Assembly (NCBI RefSeq): GCF_020497125.1 | Contig: NC_059075.1 | Span: 29,486,003 to 29,550,002 of the forward strand | Direction of reading: 5' to 3' | Length of the DNA: 64,000 bases | Source of the DNA: Mauremys mutica | Lineage: Eukaryota; Chordata; Testudines; Geoemydidae | Shown: in pieces, positions 11,791 to 26,200 of the stretch | Numbering within the stretch: the stretch's first letter is position 1 | Layout of the letters: each line of letters starts with the position of its first letter | Notes under the pieces: generated by a model | What the model saw: only the letters and a program-made list of their open reading frames with translations | Told to the model about the DNA's origin: nothing | Database searches by the model: none | Position numbers and translations under genes: made by a program

Positions 11791-12112
11791 TGAGTCATCT
11801 AGAATAGAATCGACATGAGCAAGCACTCAAAGAAAAAAAGTTACCTCCCTTTGTAACTGTTGTTCTTTGAGATGTGTTGTTCATGTTCATTCCATTACCC
11901 GCCCTCCTGCCCCTCTGTCAGAGTTGCTGACAAGAAGGAACTGAAAGGGCATAGGGTCGGTGGTACCTAATATACTGATGCATGAGTGTGGCAGTCGAGG
12001 GGGCGCCCCTGCTGCTCAGGCAAAAGTCTCTGACAAATGTGCATGTGGGTATGCACACCTAGAATGGAATGGACATGAGCAACACATCTCAAAGAAAGTT
12101 ACAAAAGATAAG

Positions 12113-12775
12113 CAACCATTTTTTCTTTTTAAACCAGGAAGTAAGTTTTCATTTTGCCCACCAAGCTTTCCCAAGGTCATTTCTTATGTTGATCAGCCAA
12201 TTGTTCTAACAAATACTAGCGCAAGACCTCACAAAGTCCATTCTCTGGAAAGTTTTTATTTAAACTGAGTCAGGCACCTCAGAAGCCAGTATCTCATCTG
12301 TAAGGGAAAGGGCTAAGATTTGTTCTGTGAGTATTGCAGATTTATTTTGCTACTTAAACATTTAAAGAGACTTCCATTCCAAAAATGGTTGGTTAAAGGC
12401 ACTGTTGTTCTGAGTCTTCCCTAGTTTTTGTTTCAGTAAGATGCACTTGCTTGCTTTGGTTGAAATTACCTTTGGGCAAAGTTTGAAGTTGCTATTTAAA
12501 AACCAAGTACACTTACTTGATGCTGTTACCTTCTGGGCTTAGTGACTGCTTTAGTAGGACTGGATGAGGTACCTAGTTACTTTCCAATCAGCTGTTGTCC
12601 TTGCCTCTAGTTTCTTTGTACAGTGGAAGTCTCATGACTGTATACAGGAACTTGGCTAAAAACATATACACACCCACAGCCTTATTCCTGGGTTGAAAGA
12701 TTTACTGTTCGGACTGGATGCACAAAGCCTAAACTGCACAACAGTAATTCTAAAAGCAACCATGACATGCAGCTT
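12113..12775. other. BTBD7-UBR7 intergenic, right part
   Basis: Between the DIRS right end and the expected UBR7 poly(A) site. No gene or recognised repeat is seen. Confidence 0.55.
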
Positions 12776-14174
12776 GTCTGAACAGTAATTTTATTTAAAT
12801 TTTACAGAATCATTTTTGGAGTAGAACTGCGTCTCTAACTCCAGTAACAATTTCTACAAAAAGAGCATATACAGTACCCAGAAACAGTTTTAAAAGCAAC
12901 TTGTCATATCTGCATAAAACAAACCAATTAACTGAGTATCTATTTCTGCCAAAACTAGGTTTTGCTAAGTGAGGCAGTCAAACAAAAAGCAATATGGTTG
13001 ATGTAAAAGCAGACTCTGGGGAAAATACAAGCCCTTCAAGTACTATACATATCAACTGGGAGTATAAGATTAACCAATGTAAAAATTTTCTCAAGACTCT
13101 CAATTGTGGGTTTTAAACTAACATGTAAGTTCTGGTATTAAGTTTTGTTTTAAGGACTTCAGCTGTAGATTTGAGTCTTATGTCCAGTAACTACCCCAGT
13201 GGTTCCAAAAAGGTCACAAGTTTATATGGCAGCAAATAGGTTTTAAAATGTTACATTAACATATTCCTTTCTGACCTATCTTAAGCTGCTCTAGTTTTTA
13301 AATGTTTCAGTTTTTAAAACCCCCAAAAGCTTAGATTGTAACCTCCTAGTATCATTCCATTTACATTAATAGAATGGCTCAGTTTTAGCCTCTCACTAGA
13401 ATGTAAGATGTTACTGTCCAATGAAACACGAACCAAGTTTTTCTAAAAAATAATAATGCTGTTGCTTGAAGACCAGTCCATGATTCCTTAATCTCCTCCT
13501 CCTCAGAAAATACACTTCCACAGCAACAACGGAGTTAGTCTGTGCAAGTACAATGCTATTTAAGTTCACATAATGACCTTACTTTTAAGCTGTGATTCTC
13601 CTCTAAGGGTTTAAACATACCTTAACGTTTAGAGAATTATGCCTATCATTCTGGTTAAACATTCCAGGTGAACAAGAACCCTCTGCCTTTGTATTGTAAT
13701 CTTATGATAGTACCACTACACTAGAAGAGTTAGTATGGAAGTATTCAGACCAACAAAGCCACACTACAATGTAGATTTATTCCCAATACAGGGGCAGACA
13801 ACCTTCTATCTTTAGTATGGTATATAGCTACAGGTACTAAAGTGAAACAGGTCAAAGGCTAAAAAAGACACAAAAGTTGTTTTAACAAGGACCAATTCAC
13901 TCCCTCTGAAACAACACCAACTTAAGTATACTGACACTGTCTGAAATCTGCATGATAAGTTGCTATGCAGTGCACCTGTAACAAAGTTGGACATATGTAT
14001 AAGCTACAAAAGTAAGAGAAGTATTTTATGGAACAGAGTGAATGAGCAGAATTGGAGAAGGCCTCTTGGAAAGCAGAATTTAGGGAAAGAGGTCAATATT
14101 AGCAAAGGTGCTGCTTCTATTTACTGAAGGATGGATTTTCCATTTGTCCGTATGAAAGTCAAAGCCTTTTCAGT
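12776..14174 (-). other. UBR7: UBR7 3' UTR
   Basis: AT-rich sequence downstream of the UBR7 stop (14175-14177), running to a reverse-strand AATAAA at 12790-12795. I see no intervening exon or repeat. The end is inferred from the poly(A) signal. Confidence 0.6.
12790..12795 (-). terminator. UBR7: UBR7 poly(A) signal
   Basis: TTTATT on the plus strand (AATAAA on the transcript strand), about 1.4 kb past the UBR7 stop. Cleavage would be expected near 12765-12780. Confidence 0.55.
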
Positions 14175-14267
14175 CTAACTGCAGTAGTACTGCATCCTAT
14201 TTGTCCGTCTTCTCTTGCGTGACTGAAATTCTTCAAAGAATTGCTGAATGTCCTCTCTTTTAACAAC
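14175..14267 (-). CDS. UBR7: UBR7 coding exon 11 and stop
   Basis: 93 nt after acceptor ATTATCAG. It encodes VVKREDIQQFFEEFQSRKRR through MQYYCS and a TAG stop at 14175-14177. The basic stretch could act as a nuclear localisation signal. Confidence 0.93.
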   Translation of the reverse strand, partial: VVKREDIQQFFEEFQSRKRRRTNRMQYYCS

Positions 14268-17200
14268 CTGATAATAAAATGAAACCCAAGTTGTAACAAA
14301 CTAGTACAATAAAATACATATCTGGAAAAAGGACCACCTAACAGACAAGAACTACATGAGAGAAGTTTCTCAGGACAGTATTTGTAACACACACAAAACA
14401 CACTACATCACCAGCAGTATCAAGGAATCCAACTTGTTAAGAACAATGGTCCTGACCTACCCAGTGCGAAAGCATAAATTCCACAATAAAAGCATGTGAA
14501 CTCCCCCTCCCCGAATGGCAAAAAGAGCAGCCCCAAGGGAAAAGGAAAATATTAGTTCATAAGAGCTGGACAAGCATTTTACTTTTCTATCAGGAACTCT
14601 AATTACCAAGTGAAATAAGATGAGTGAAGTGATCTTTTATTGGAACAACTTCTGTTAGTGAAACAGACAAGCTTTCACGTTTACACAGTAAGCTCGAAAG
14701 TTTCTCTTTCGCCAACAGAAGTAGGTGCAATCAAAGAGATTACCTCACTCACCTTTACTCTCAAATATCCTGGGACTAACATTGTTACAGAAACACTACA
14801 AACAAAAATGAGATGGCAGTAGGACTGTAGGGGGTTGAAGTCTGCATAATACGCAGTGCCTGTATTTCAGCCAAGTTAGGAACAGAACCAAAAATGGTAC
14901 CAAAATGTCTCAGCTGAGGTAGTCGGGGGAGAGGGGGGGAGACATGGCTTTGAAGGCACAAAGGAAGTTCAAGGTGCTGACTGACAATGGGATGTAAATG
15001 CCTTGAATAAAGTAGGATTGAATAGATCAAGTGTAGTAGTAACCTATTCTTGCTCCTTTATTAGCCTCTGTAACATTTCTTAAAGGACAAAAAAGATGTT
15101 TATGCAAAAAAAGTCATTAGATTATAAACAAAATAAATTAGTTGAATTTTTAAACTGCACTCATCAATACTTTAATATACTAATAATGGGTTGTTACAGA
15201 AGAGCCTAAAGATAAAGACATTATGTGCACAATTACAACGAGCCCAAGCAGTCTCTCAACAAACCTTTCCTTTACTTATGGCACATGCATTTTCTCAACT
15301 CTTAGTCAAAAATGAAGGTGACATTTCTTCATTCTCCTCTTTCCCCCTCCCCACTCCACTCCCCAAAAAAACTATGAAAATTTTAACCTGTCATAAAATA
15401 AGTTTTTTAAAAGAACTTGAGTTTTTTTCTAGAAAACACTGTTTAGTTATAGCTTACTGTTCCTTCATCTGCAAATCGCCTGAGATAATCAGTCAGTTCT
15501 GTCTTTAGGTCGTTGTATTCTGGAAGAAAAAAATGGAAAAAACCCCTCAACTGTATGCTTCAATGATTGCTTGCTATCTCCTCTTGATAACTAGTAACTG
15601 ACTAGACTTGCTTCAGTAAATGGATTTCAAGTTTGGATTATAAATTAATGAAGAGCTGTGGAAGGCTTTATTCTAAGGTGGTTCTTAAATCTGCGTGTCC
15701 TCATACTCAACTTCACTTTGAGCAAAAGTTGCTAACTGTTAGAGCTGTGAGCGATGATGGCTTGTGACTTTGACAGGAGAAGCACAAGTCACAATAGTTG
15801 TATCCACCCCCACCCACTGAATAATAATGGCTATAAGATTATTAAATACACTGAAAAGATCACTCAATCAGTTTGCAGAGAAAGAAAAAGAAGAGTACTT
15901 CCAAATAACAAGACAGTTGGGACATTTTCATATTATTTTACATGCTGGCTTATTATTAAAGTCCTAAACATAGCTTGACATTGTTCAGCTAATCTCATCT
16001 CTCTATGAGCATTTTCATGCATTCAAATAGTGACTGCAGGCTATGTAACTATAATATAATCCCATCAACTGAAGAAAAAAAAAAGGCAACATTAGCACTT
16101 TAAACAACACAACTTAAACAACTGCTTTAAAAAAAGGTTTTATAATCAACTGGCAAATCAGAACCTGACAATCACATATTATTTAGTGGACTATTTGCTA
16201 TAAAAATACAGTATCAAAAAGTCATTCAAAAAATTTCATGTCATAGCAAGAAACCGACATCCATTAAGTGACATAAGCTTACCTTATTCATATGGTGATG
16301 ATCAGTCTCTTTTTTTGAAGCAAAGCGTGCAATAACATCATCGTACCAGGTCGGTTGCTTCTCCAGGGAAGACAACAGTTCTTTTTCAATGAATACTGTG
16401 GCCAGTGCAGTGAGACAACCCTGATCCATTGTGCTCAAGTATGTCTTGATGCGTTTAAGGCAAGAAAAGCTTCTTTTCACACTCACTGTTGTTGCTGGTA
16501 AAGTAGCAACTAAGCAAAAAAGCGGTACACTTCCTTAAGCACTTCAGAGCCCAGTTTCATTGATTAAGCGCAGCATGTTGCTAACAGAACGATTCTGAAA
16601 CTGCTCATCTTTGAAAATGACACCAAACTCATTCTTGAGACGATATCTAAATCAAAGTAACTGCCATAAGAATTGGAGAGTGAGGTAAAAGCATCTGTGG
16701 GGGACTGTTTCCTGAAAACTGGAAAACATTGAGTCCGATAGCTCAATGGAGTGGAGGGCCTTTATGTCTATAAACCTGAGAGCCAGCTGCAGAATGATGT
16801 TATCAGTGATTTCATTGTATAGTTGTAAATACATTTTCTGACCATCTTCAGAGGATCCATCTTCCAAATCCAGCCTACACTTTTTTGGAGGGAAGGTAAG
16901 TCAGCGAGGGTAGTGGCTGCAGAATTAAACACTTCTTTGAACTCTTCTTTATGCAGATCACCAACCTTTGTGATTAACTGAACTTGCAAATTGCAGTAAT
17001 CTACATCAGCCTTTTTCTGAAGAACATCACCGAGAATGTCAGTGATGCTGAAGATGTTACAGTAGGAGTATGGCAAGAAAAACTGGAAGTCGTTTAGTTT
17101 TGTAAGGTATCCTATGGCTTGTCACCGAGATTCTCCATCCCAACCACTGGCATTGACAATCTCCTGAAATACTTTGCAAAGTTTCTTTCTTTCTGAGACA

Positions 17201-20200
17201 ATGGTATGTAGGACTCTGCTGTTTGGATGTCCATCAAACTGCACAGCGGGAAGGTATCCTTTGGCCCACAATTCAATTCAGCAGTTCACTGTGTTTGCTC
17301 GAGCGTGTAAAAAATGTGGAGAAGCCTTCCAAGGGTGCAAAAAAGCCACGGGTTTCTTTAATACACTGAGCCCCTTGCTGGAGAACTAAATCTAATTTGT
17401 GGGCAAAACCATGCACAAACAGAGCTTGTGGAGCCTCTTTTTTCATTAGGGCTTGCAGACCTCCCAGCTTACCAGTAATCACTACAGCGCCATCATATGA
17501 ATGAGACAAGTTTTCTTTTGTAGTTGTATTTTAACAGCACTGAATTCAGAACCTGCTTCAAAGCAACTGTGGTTTGATTTGTATTGACATTTTTAAAGCC
17601 CATGAACCGCTCCTGTGTTTGCCCCTTCTTGTCCACGTAGCATAACACAAGTGGAAGCTGGCTTAAGTGAGAAATGTCAGTTTCATCTACTTCGCAAGCA
17701 AAAAAGCTGCACTCTTCAATCTCATGGTCAATGTAGGATATTATTTCTTCAGCCACACATTTGATCAATTTGTTTTGACAGGTCAGAAAAAATGGATGAA
17801 TGTTTATTGCATTTTTCTGCCCATCTCTTGTCATGACAAAAAATATAATAAAGTTCCCTGCAATTACCCTGATCGAGAGATTGTTCCATCTCACAACAAT
17901 AATGGAATGCAAGTTCTTGACAAGATAAAACAACTCAAATATAAATTAGTCACTTCAAAATCTCTGTTGTTCCTGACTTTCTTGTTGTGCTCTAAGATAG
18001 CAAGGCACTTTTGCTCACTAAGCAACACATCTATAGGAGTGCTTGCCTGCTCTAAGTGTTTTAAGGAAACTTCATTTTTTATGTGCTCTTGTGATGAGCT
18101 GTGTATAGATGTGCTGTGTGACACATTTTTCCAGTCCCAGTAACCTTCATTAGCCCACATGGTTTTTTTTAGTTGAAAGAAGCAAACAGGGCCAACAATA
18201 TAATTTGTTACTCATAGCGCTGCCTGTTAGCCATTTACGAACTTTGTACCAAGATGTCTGAAATTGCTGCGTTCTTTTCCCGTCTTTCCTCAAGACCTCC
18301 ACTGCTGGTGTTGTTCTGCCTTCCTTAATGATTGAACATCTCTCTTCTTGAGATCTTAATGAAAATCCTCCTCTTCTCAGGTCAAACACAATGTCATTTT
18401 CTAGAGCAGCCATTACTGAAAATTTTAAAATCTCAAATTCCAAACATATGTCACCAAGTTCAGAACTGTCCTCAACAGCTACAGTCCTGCCATGGCCTCA
18501 GTGGTTACCATAGCAACACCTTTATAAACTGACTTCTTGGTGTGGTAACAAGGCAGCTTCTTGAGGCACTATTAGCTTTACCAAGATTTGAGCCTCATGC
18601 AGCACTACATTCTTCTAACTTTTTGGCATTGCATTCCACTACTGGCAGTGAGTTGTGACAGATTTAAATCAAATCACAAGCACTTCTTGTGGAATTATAT
18701 TAACTTTTTAATATAGGTGCTTAACTGTCTGTAAATCTATATTTATCAATTCGATAACCACTATGGAAAATATATCTTTCAGCTTTTAGGAATTCTTGGT
18801 TAGGCTGTGCCTCACTTGCCTGGGCTGACAAGCTGGCTGTGCCGAAAGCAAAGTGCTATCAACACTAAAAGAGATGGTTCAGAGAACATGGGATACAGAT
18901 TCCAGTTCTAGCACTTGGCAAGTCTTCAGCTCATTCCACTGTTTCCTTACCAGATTCACAATACACCTCCCCACAGCAAGTTACATAAAGGAAGCTGTAC
19001 CTTTCTGAATGAGAATTAACTGAGCAAGAATCAAGCAGTTTGTTCTGTTCTTGGAAATTTTAAAACTAACACACTGATTTTTAGGAGCAACCAAGCATGG
19101 ACACATACTCTGACAACATCCCTGCGCCTGACATCACTGACAGATGCTTCCTACATAAGGGAATTCCCCTGTGCCTTGACCAACCAGCTTAAATGGGTAT
19201 TTTAAGGACAAAATAAACCTGAGAATCAAGCCCTATGAATAAGTTAATACATCAATACTAGCTGTTCTTTATATGTGAACATTTGTTTAAACCCTCAAGG
19301 GTTTATTAGCTTAAGTTCACTGAAGCAGAACAGATTCTGCTCTGAGGTACAATACAGTCACACTGGCACATTGTGTTCTTCAGAAAAGTGGCAAGAGCAT
19401 GAGTTAATACAATTGACAAAGTCTTCCGTGTAGGAGCCCTGACTGAGGACTCTGGCTTGTTGACCCAGAAATGCTCAAACATGTCAGATATAGTGCAGCC
19501 TCTTGCTGAGGGACTGTTGCACCATTTTTCAAGTACCTCCATCTTCATGTCTAGACACTGGACCAGAGTTTGGGTATACTCCACCGATAAGGGACAGAAC
19601 ACTGTCAGGAAATTCCATCTGCCCTGAAGCTGACAATTCCCCCGCCCCACACATAATGCATATAAGAAGCAAACGAAACTAAAATTAAGTGAGTGCTTGA
19701 CTTCCTCATTCAGTCCCATACTTTTCACTGTTACCCCTCCCTACCTATTATCTACTTATAATGACAGCTGTGCAGGGCAGGGAAATTGTATTTGCGCTGT
19801 TGATGCTATATACATAATGTATGAACTCAGAAAACTAAGCTAGCTAATACTAACACGTCAACTTTTGAGAAGGAATTATCACTGCCGATCTGCTGAATTA
19901 GAAAACAAGCAGAAGTTTCTACAAAATCTGCTTCCTTAATATAAATAGTAACAATTAATAACAGGCGGAAGACAAAAACGTTCCAGGTTTCCTACAGAAA
20001 TTTTTCTGGAGGTTAGTTTAACAGTCTCTTATAAGCTGCTTTTTAAAGAAACTGTTGCTATTTAAGTAGGAGGTCTATTAAATAGCTCCCTTAGATAAGC
20101 TATATATTTAACATGCTATGCTGAATTCTCAAAATAAAGTTATATTTACCACAGATGAGTTCTACTTGCTGGACTCTGTTCATGCTATTAAGCGTGTCCA

Positions 20201-23200
20201 TTAAAGGATCTCTTCTGTCTGTTTCCTGGTCACTTGTACCTTTATTCTCATAGGCCAAGACAGTGTCACATTCATCAATCAGGAATTGGACATCCAGTTC
20301 TGAATACATTTTCTGAAGAGTAAACGTAAGTTATTATTTTCCAGGTTACAAACTTTACAGATCATTTGCCAACCTTTTAAGATCTCTCCCAAAGAAATTA
20401 CATTTATCACATTATTTTATCAGCAAGTATCTCGGCCACTTCTTATGAATGCTTCCAGAACTGTGTTTACTTTAGACAGTAGGTAAATAAATACAAAATG
20501 TTCACAGGCTATTATATACTATTAATACTGAAGATGAGAAAGTCATCAGATAAGATCCACACTTGTTTCCTTAGGTTAGTGGAATGTTTTCCAGTAGATA
20601 TTTACAGTCAGAACAAGGAAGTTTTACAAATTGTATTATGTATTGACTTCTCTTAGCAGAGTCTTCAAGGAGCTAATGTAAATGTTAGCCCAGAAAACAA
20701 AATGTATACATACTAAACAGTCTTTGCATGTGCACAATTTACTCCGCCAGTTAGATGGCCAAAAGGTGGCGGTATCCTTCTTTAGAGACTGCTTGGTCTG
20801 GAGTTCTCGCAGCTTACAGACCGGTTCATCACTTTTTGTAACTGTCTGAATTAAAATGAAACAAGTCAGTATATTTCACTCTTCTATTTCAAAGGGGTTT
20901 CATTTAGGTTTTTCCCCAGTTTGTCCATTTCTTAGCTACAATACTGTCCCCTGCTTTGATCCCTGTTTTTTTTTAAAAAGCTCCCTAATGTGTGTTCAGA
21001 GTAAAGTCTGAATTACAAGGACACTGCTGCATACCCAGGAGAATCACTAAAACTGTTACAGGCATCCATACTCTAAATTAATTGATTATCCTTCTTACAA
21101 ATCAACATCAGATTCAATGCAAAAGCAATAAAGGGCTCAGAAATTAGATCTGAGCTAGCTTGATGGCACGGTTGCAGTGGGTGGTACCTTCCAGATTTAG
21201 AGGTGATCTCAGGCTGATCAAGCACCAAAAGGGGTGACATAAGAGGAGGAACGGAAGATCTTTGCTGAGCATACTGTATTCCTGTGTGCCCTGGCCTACT
21301 GGCTGATCAAGTGACGCATTAACCTTTCACATCAGTAGTTCCTGGCATGTCTACTGCAGTGGAGGCTGTGCTGGGATAAATACTACTCAGTTTGTGTAAT
21401 TACGTAGATGAAGGATTGATAGGGAGCATGGACTATGTTTCCCTTCACAGAACCAAAAGAGGAGCTTTGCCCACACTAAACAGAGAGGGAACATAAGACA
21501 ATAAGAAAAATGTGCAGTTTACCTCCGGACACTTAGAGCCAGAACTAGTAGATGGCTCATTATACTGCTCTACTTGCTCTTCCTCCTTGATCTTCCCTTG
21601 GTGATCTCCTCCACTTTCCTTTTTGATTTCTCTGTTCTGTTCTTCCGTTTCCTTGACATTCAGCACAATCCTTTCATCTTCAAGTGAGGTCACTTTGGTC
21701 ACAGTAGGAACTAGAAAATGTATATCCATAACTACCATAAGCTTGCCAGTCAAAGAAAGCAGTTTCAGAATTTCTTTTGACACTGTAATGTCATACAAGT
21801 GCTCAAACTACACTGTACACTTCAAAAAAACAAGGTTATATTCTTGAGCTGTCTGGGGACCCCATGATCTCATTAAACAATAATACAACTGCTTAATCTT
21901 TTATCATAGCTTCCTCCTACCCACCACGCCTCCTCCCGCAAAAATAGTGTTACAGAACAAGTCACACTGAGTTTATTTTTTATTAACTGAAAGACTGATT
22001 TAAACTGCTTAACTGCTTTGTGCCTTCCCACTTCCAAAGCAGAAAAGAAAACCCTCATTGTGCTTTCATCCTGAAAGCCTAGAGTTTACTGGAAAATAAC
22101 AGCGAAAACAGGGGGGGGGAATACCATGACCTCACAGGGTGCTGAACACCCCTAGGATGCTTGTCTTCCTTTGGGTATTTGAAATTCAATGGTATTTGTA
22201 AAAGTTGGATGGTAGCCAGGTACTTTCTCTAATTTTATTTTAGTATCGTTTATTCCCAATATACCCTTGAAATTATTTTTTTCAGACAAACAGATGGAAG
22301 AAACCAAGAACAATGTTTAATTTATTACAAAATACACTTTTAGAATGTTTACAGAGGTCTTAAAGACAAACAAAAGGAACAATATTCTGCGTGGAGGATG
22401 CAACAGTCTCCCAATTTTAGAGGCTTCTCAAAAACCAGACTGGTTTAAATAATAATTTCTCCATATATAATCTATAAAGTGTAATTATGAATCAGTTACA
22501 AATAAAATTAAGCAAACATACATAAGCATGTCACTCTCAAGCCCTGGAACTCTCTGTGGCAGATGCTCTCAAATTCTGGAGTGTGAAACACGTGACTGCT
22601 GCTCCTTAAGAGCACTGCTTCTCCCTCACTCAGTTCGCTTGTCACCAGGACAGCTGACATTGTCAACATAACTTTCTAGAGTGAGTGAATATTAACCAAA
22701 GCGATCAAACATTTCACTGAGAGCATGTACTACAGAGTCTGCTCCTTATTTTAGTTATTTTACCAGGGAAAAGCCTCGGTCATCTCTTTTCAAAGCAATC
22801 CTGGTGGATAGACCTCCACTAGCTTCCTTCATGATTTAGTGAAGCAATCTCAGCACCACAGTGCTAGAGCATATTATATAACTATGCTATGTGGCTCCCT
22901 GTATATAACAGGTTTACTTCTTTGACGTGTAATCAAGCGTATGCTCCATGCCATACCTATTCTAAGAAAAAGCACTGGTCATGTATTTATACTACAAGAC
23001 AATTCCATGTATGAAATCCTTGTACATCAACCCCTTAGACACATCCTGAGGAGCCAACTTTTTATGACCTAACAGGTCATAATCAGCAATTGATATAATC
23101 AACCATTTGGAAACAAGCACCTTCAGCCAGCCACCTGCTCTGGAGCAAAGCAATCTAACGTAAGAACAGCCTTACTGGGTTAGACCAAAGGTCCATGTAG

Positions 23201-26200
23201 CCCAGTATCCTGTCTTCCAACAATGGCCAATGCTGGATGCCCCAGAGGGAATGAACAGAACAGGTAATCATCAAGTGATCCATACCCTGTCATGCCCAAA
23301 GTGAAGATGATTCCCTTTCTTTCTAGCTCCTACATTTTTTCTAATCCTGAAGGGAAGAATGTGCAGCAAAGAACACTAGGACTACTGTATTTATTTTGAT
23401 TAGACAACTGGAGAGTTGTTTTCCCTAAGAGAGACCATGTCACAAAAAGAGCAAAGGGGAACTCTCCATATCCATTTGATGCAGAGTCACCCTTCAGGGT
23501 TCATTCACTGTTACTCCAACAACATCTCTCCCCCAACCTCTGTTTCCCAATATCTCCCCCCAGTGTTGTAATGTCTTTTCAGTAGTTTTGATTTAGCCTA
23601 GAATGTAAACTCCTGGGGGCAAGTATCAAGTCTTTATGTAATACTTGCCATAAATATCTACGGCGAGGAAATACACTTAACTACTTTCAAAACTAAAAAA
23701 AAAAGATTTAATAAAACTTAAGAATTAGGCCTTCCTTTTTTTATAAAGCACAAAACTTAGTTTCCACATAAGCTACTTTATTGCCTGAGGTTTTTGTCTA
23801 AGTAGTAACACAATTTCTTCAGCCCTGTCAGCAAATATCTGTCTTTCACTTGGATAGGCTTACGTGAGTTAAATCAGCTATGTTTGGGAGGTTTATAGAA
23901 CAGAAATATTAGTACAGCTCTCCTAATTTTACCTGCTAACTGTGAAGTATATGCCCAAAGGAAAGCACAGCAATTCATGCAGGCCTGGCACACCATCTCA
24001 TGGAAGTCCCCACTCTCAGGGGGAACTGCCCCAAGGTGCTGTCAAGAAGAAATAGGAACATATGACAGAGACATATTAGTTGCAAATTAATGGATTCTGC
24101 AGAGTGTTTTTGCTCTATGTTTAGTGGCAGAAAACAAGCATCATGTCCACCTCTTCCCTCATGTTTTCAGTATTCCCATTAGCAGTGTATTATCCCCCCT
24201 TTGTCCTCCATACCCTGCATCCATACTGCTAGAGGATGAGAGAGGACCAATCAAATTTAAGGAATGTATCCAGATTATTAGCCTCTCTTAAGTCTGGACT
24301 CTATCAGCCAAGAGAGCAGGAATACTTATGGATACTTCCAAACCTTGTCTATCCTAATAGGACAGATATCACACACTGCAGTTTTAATTAGCCCTCTTAT
24401 TTAGTAATCTGAGATTCTCTCCTGGCTGAACAAGTTTTATAAAACATTGTATCCTTCTTCAGCTTCAGAATGGGATGAATATGAAAAGAGTTAGATACAA
24501 AATCTAAACTGTCTTCAAACAAACTGGTGAGAAACATCAAGATGATTAAAATAAATTGCCTCCATTTTCTTTTGACAAATCTGACCAATTTTTATAGTTA
24601 AACTAGAATATTCATCAAAAATACTTAATATCTTATACAAACATTTAGGAAAAAATAATCCTATAATTTATCTGAATCAGAAAGTCTATAATTAATGCAA
24701 GGTATACTATACCAACAATATTCCTATTTCATGTCTTTGTTTCAGGACTTCAACCATTCTACTTGCTTCTGTCTGGTTGGAATTTCCCAATCTACCCTTA
24801 GCAACATGATGAGCTGAACCCCTAAACCCTGCATAAAGCAGGTGATTTTCAAAGGCAACAATGTGACCTAGGCACCCAACTCCCATTTACTTTCAATGGT
24901 AATTCGGTGCCTTGCCCATTTGCCTTGAAAAATCTTCCCTAAAGTTCCTAATCGGGCACTGACTGTGCAGTTTGTTCCCTCCTACCCAAAATAAATATGG
25001 CTCTAAGTTAATGTCCCATCAAATGAGCTGTCATTCACCACAGATCATGATCACAGTTGATAACGGTGTGCTCAATAACTTCTCCAATTCCAATGGGAAA
25101 CGCTATCATTCAGAACAGTCTTCCATAAAACATTAAAGTTTTAGATGTCTATAGTCACTTATTAGGACTAGTATATACATTAAGAGCAACCTTGAATAAA
25201 GAAGAGGTCCTCTCCAATTTGGGTACTAGTTCATTATGAGGACTGCCAGCATGAAAGAATAAAGATTTACGGTTTTTCGTACAGCCTGAAAAGAGCTAAT
25301 CTGAAAACTCTTGCCCTGGTTCTCAAAAGATCCCTACCTACCTTTCCAAGTAAGATTTTCCCTAAGGAATACACTAATTTTAGCCTATTTCCAGGCAAGA
25401 CGACAATTTTCTTAAATACATATCCTTACCCTTCCATGGAACCAGTCTTCACAAACTATGCACTGGATCATTTCATCTGGGATCTACAAGAATGGTTATA
25501 TTATTAGCAATAATATCAACCTTCAAAGTTTCTCACAGGCCTTTAAGTGCCGTATATTCTAAAGAATATACAAGTGAATCACTTTCCACAGCGAGACACT
25601 TAAATTGCATGGCCATTATAAATACTTACCGCCTCAGCAGCCAAAGTTTTTAAGCACTTCTATTTTGTTATATTCTGGCTAGAGATTCCCAATTGTCTAA
25701 CAAGGTTATTGTTCCATTATCGCCAGATATGTTCTCTGTGACATTCTGCACCCCAAATTTACCATTGTGATGTAATTATGATATGTTTTGTATAAAGTAT
25801 GCCTTGTGAGGTATCATTCTAAAAAGTCTTGATCTGCTAAACATTAATATCTCATTGGATTATATGTGCTATCATTGTACATGAAGTTAAGAAGTTTTGC
25901 TATTTATGTGTTACTGAAAAATGTGAAGTTAGAAACACCCACAACTAGCCTTTCGGGTACAACAATGAAAAAGCTAGACAGTACTAATGGCCCATCAGCT
26001 AAGACAATGGAAGATCTTATCCTTACCAGTACTTTTCTATGAACTGGGTTGGGAACCTGACCTGGAACAAGAGTTTCCTGCCATATGGAAAAACTATACA
26101 AGAGGGAAGTGACCTCATGACTAGGAATCATTCCCCTACAAGACAACACTTGGAAACACCAGAGGAACAAAGACTGAACTGAGGAAGGGGGTCCCAGGTG

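Larger units (their letters stand above)
7905..12112 (+). mobile_element. Decayed DIRS-type (tyrosine recombinase) retrotransposon
   Basis: The ends are long inverted terminal repeats. The left end (about 7912-8110) and the reverse complement of the right end (about 11925-12112) share blocks such as GCTCATG..ATTCCATTC, CAGAGACTTTTGCCT and CACTCATGCAT over about 200 bp. Between them, on the forward strand, are a gag remnant, a reverse transcriptase fragment, a DLFASRQN RNase H scrap and a tyrosine-recombinase remnant, in that order. This is the DIRS layout. All frames are broken and part of RT/RNase H is deleted. Further partial terminal sequence at 11780-11925 resembles the internal complementary region. 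It sits between the convergent BTBD7 and UBR7. Confidence 0.85.

Noticed and set aside
16241..18443. Host ZMYM-family gene
   Set aside because: The domains fit a hAT transposase, the frames are broken, there is no intron structure, and it sits inside a UBR7 intron.
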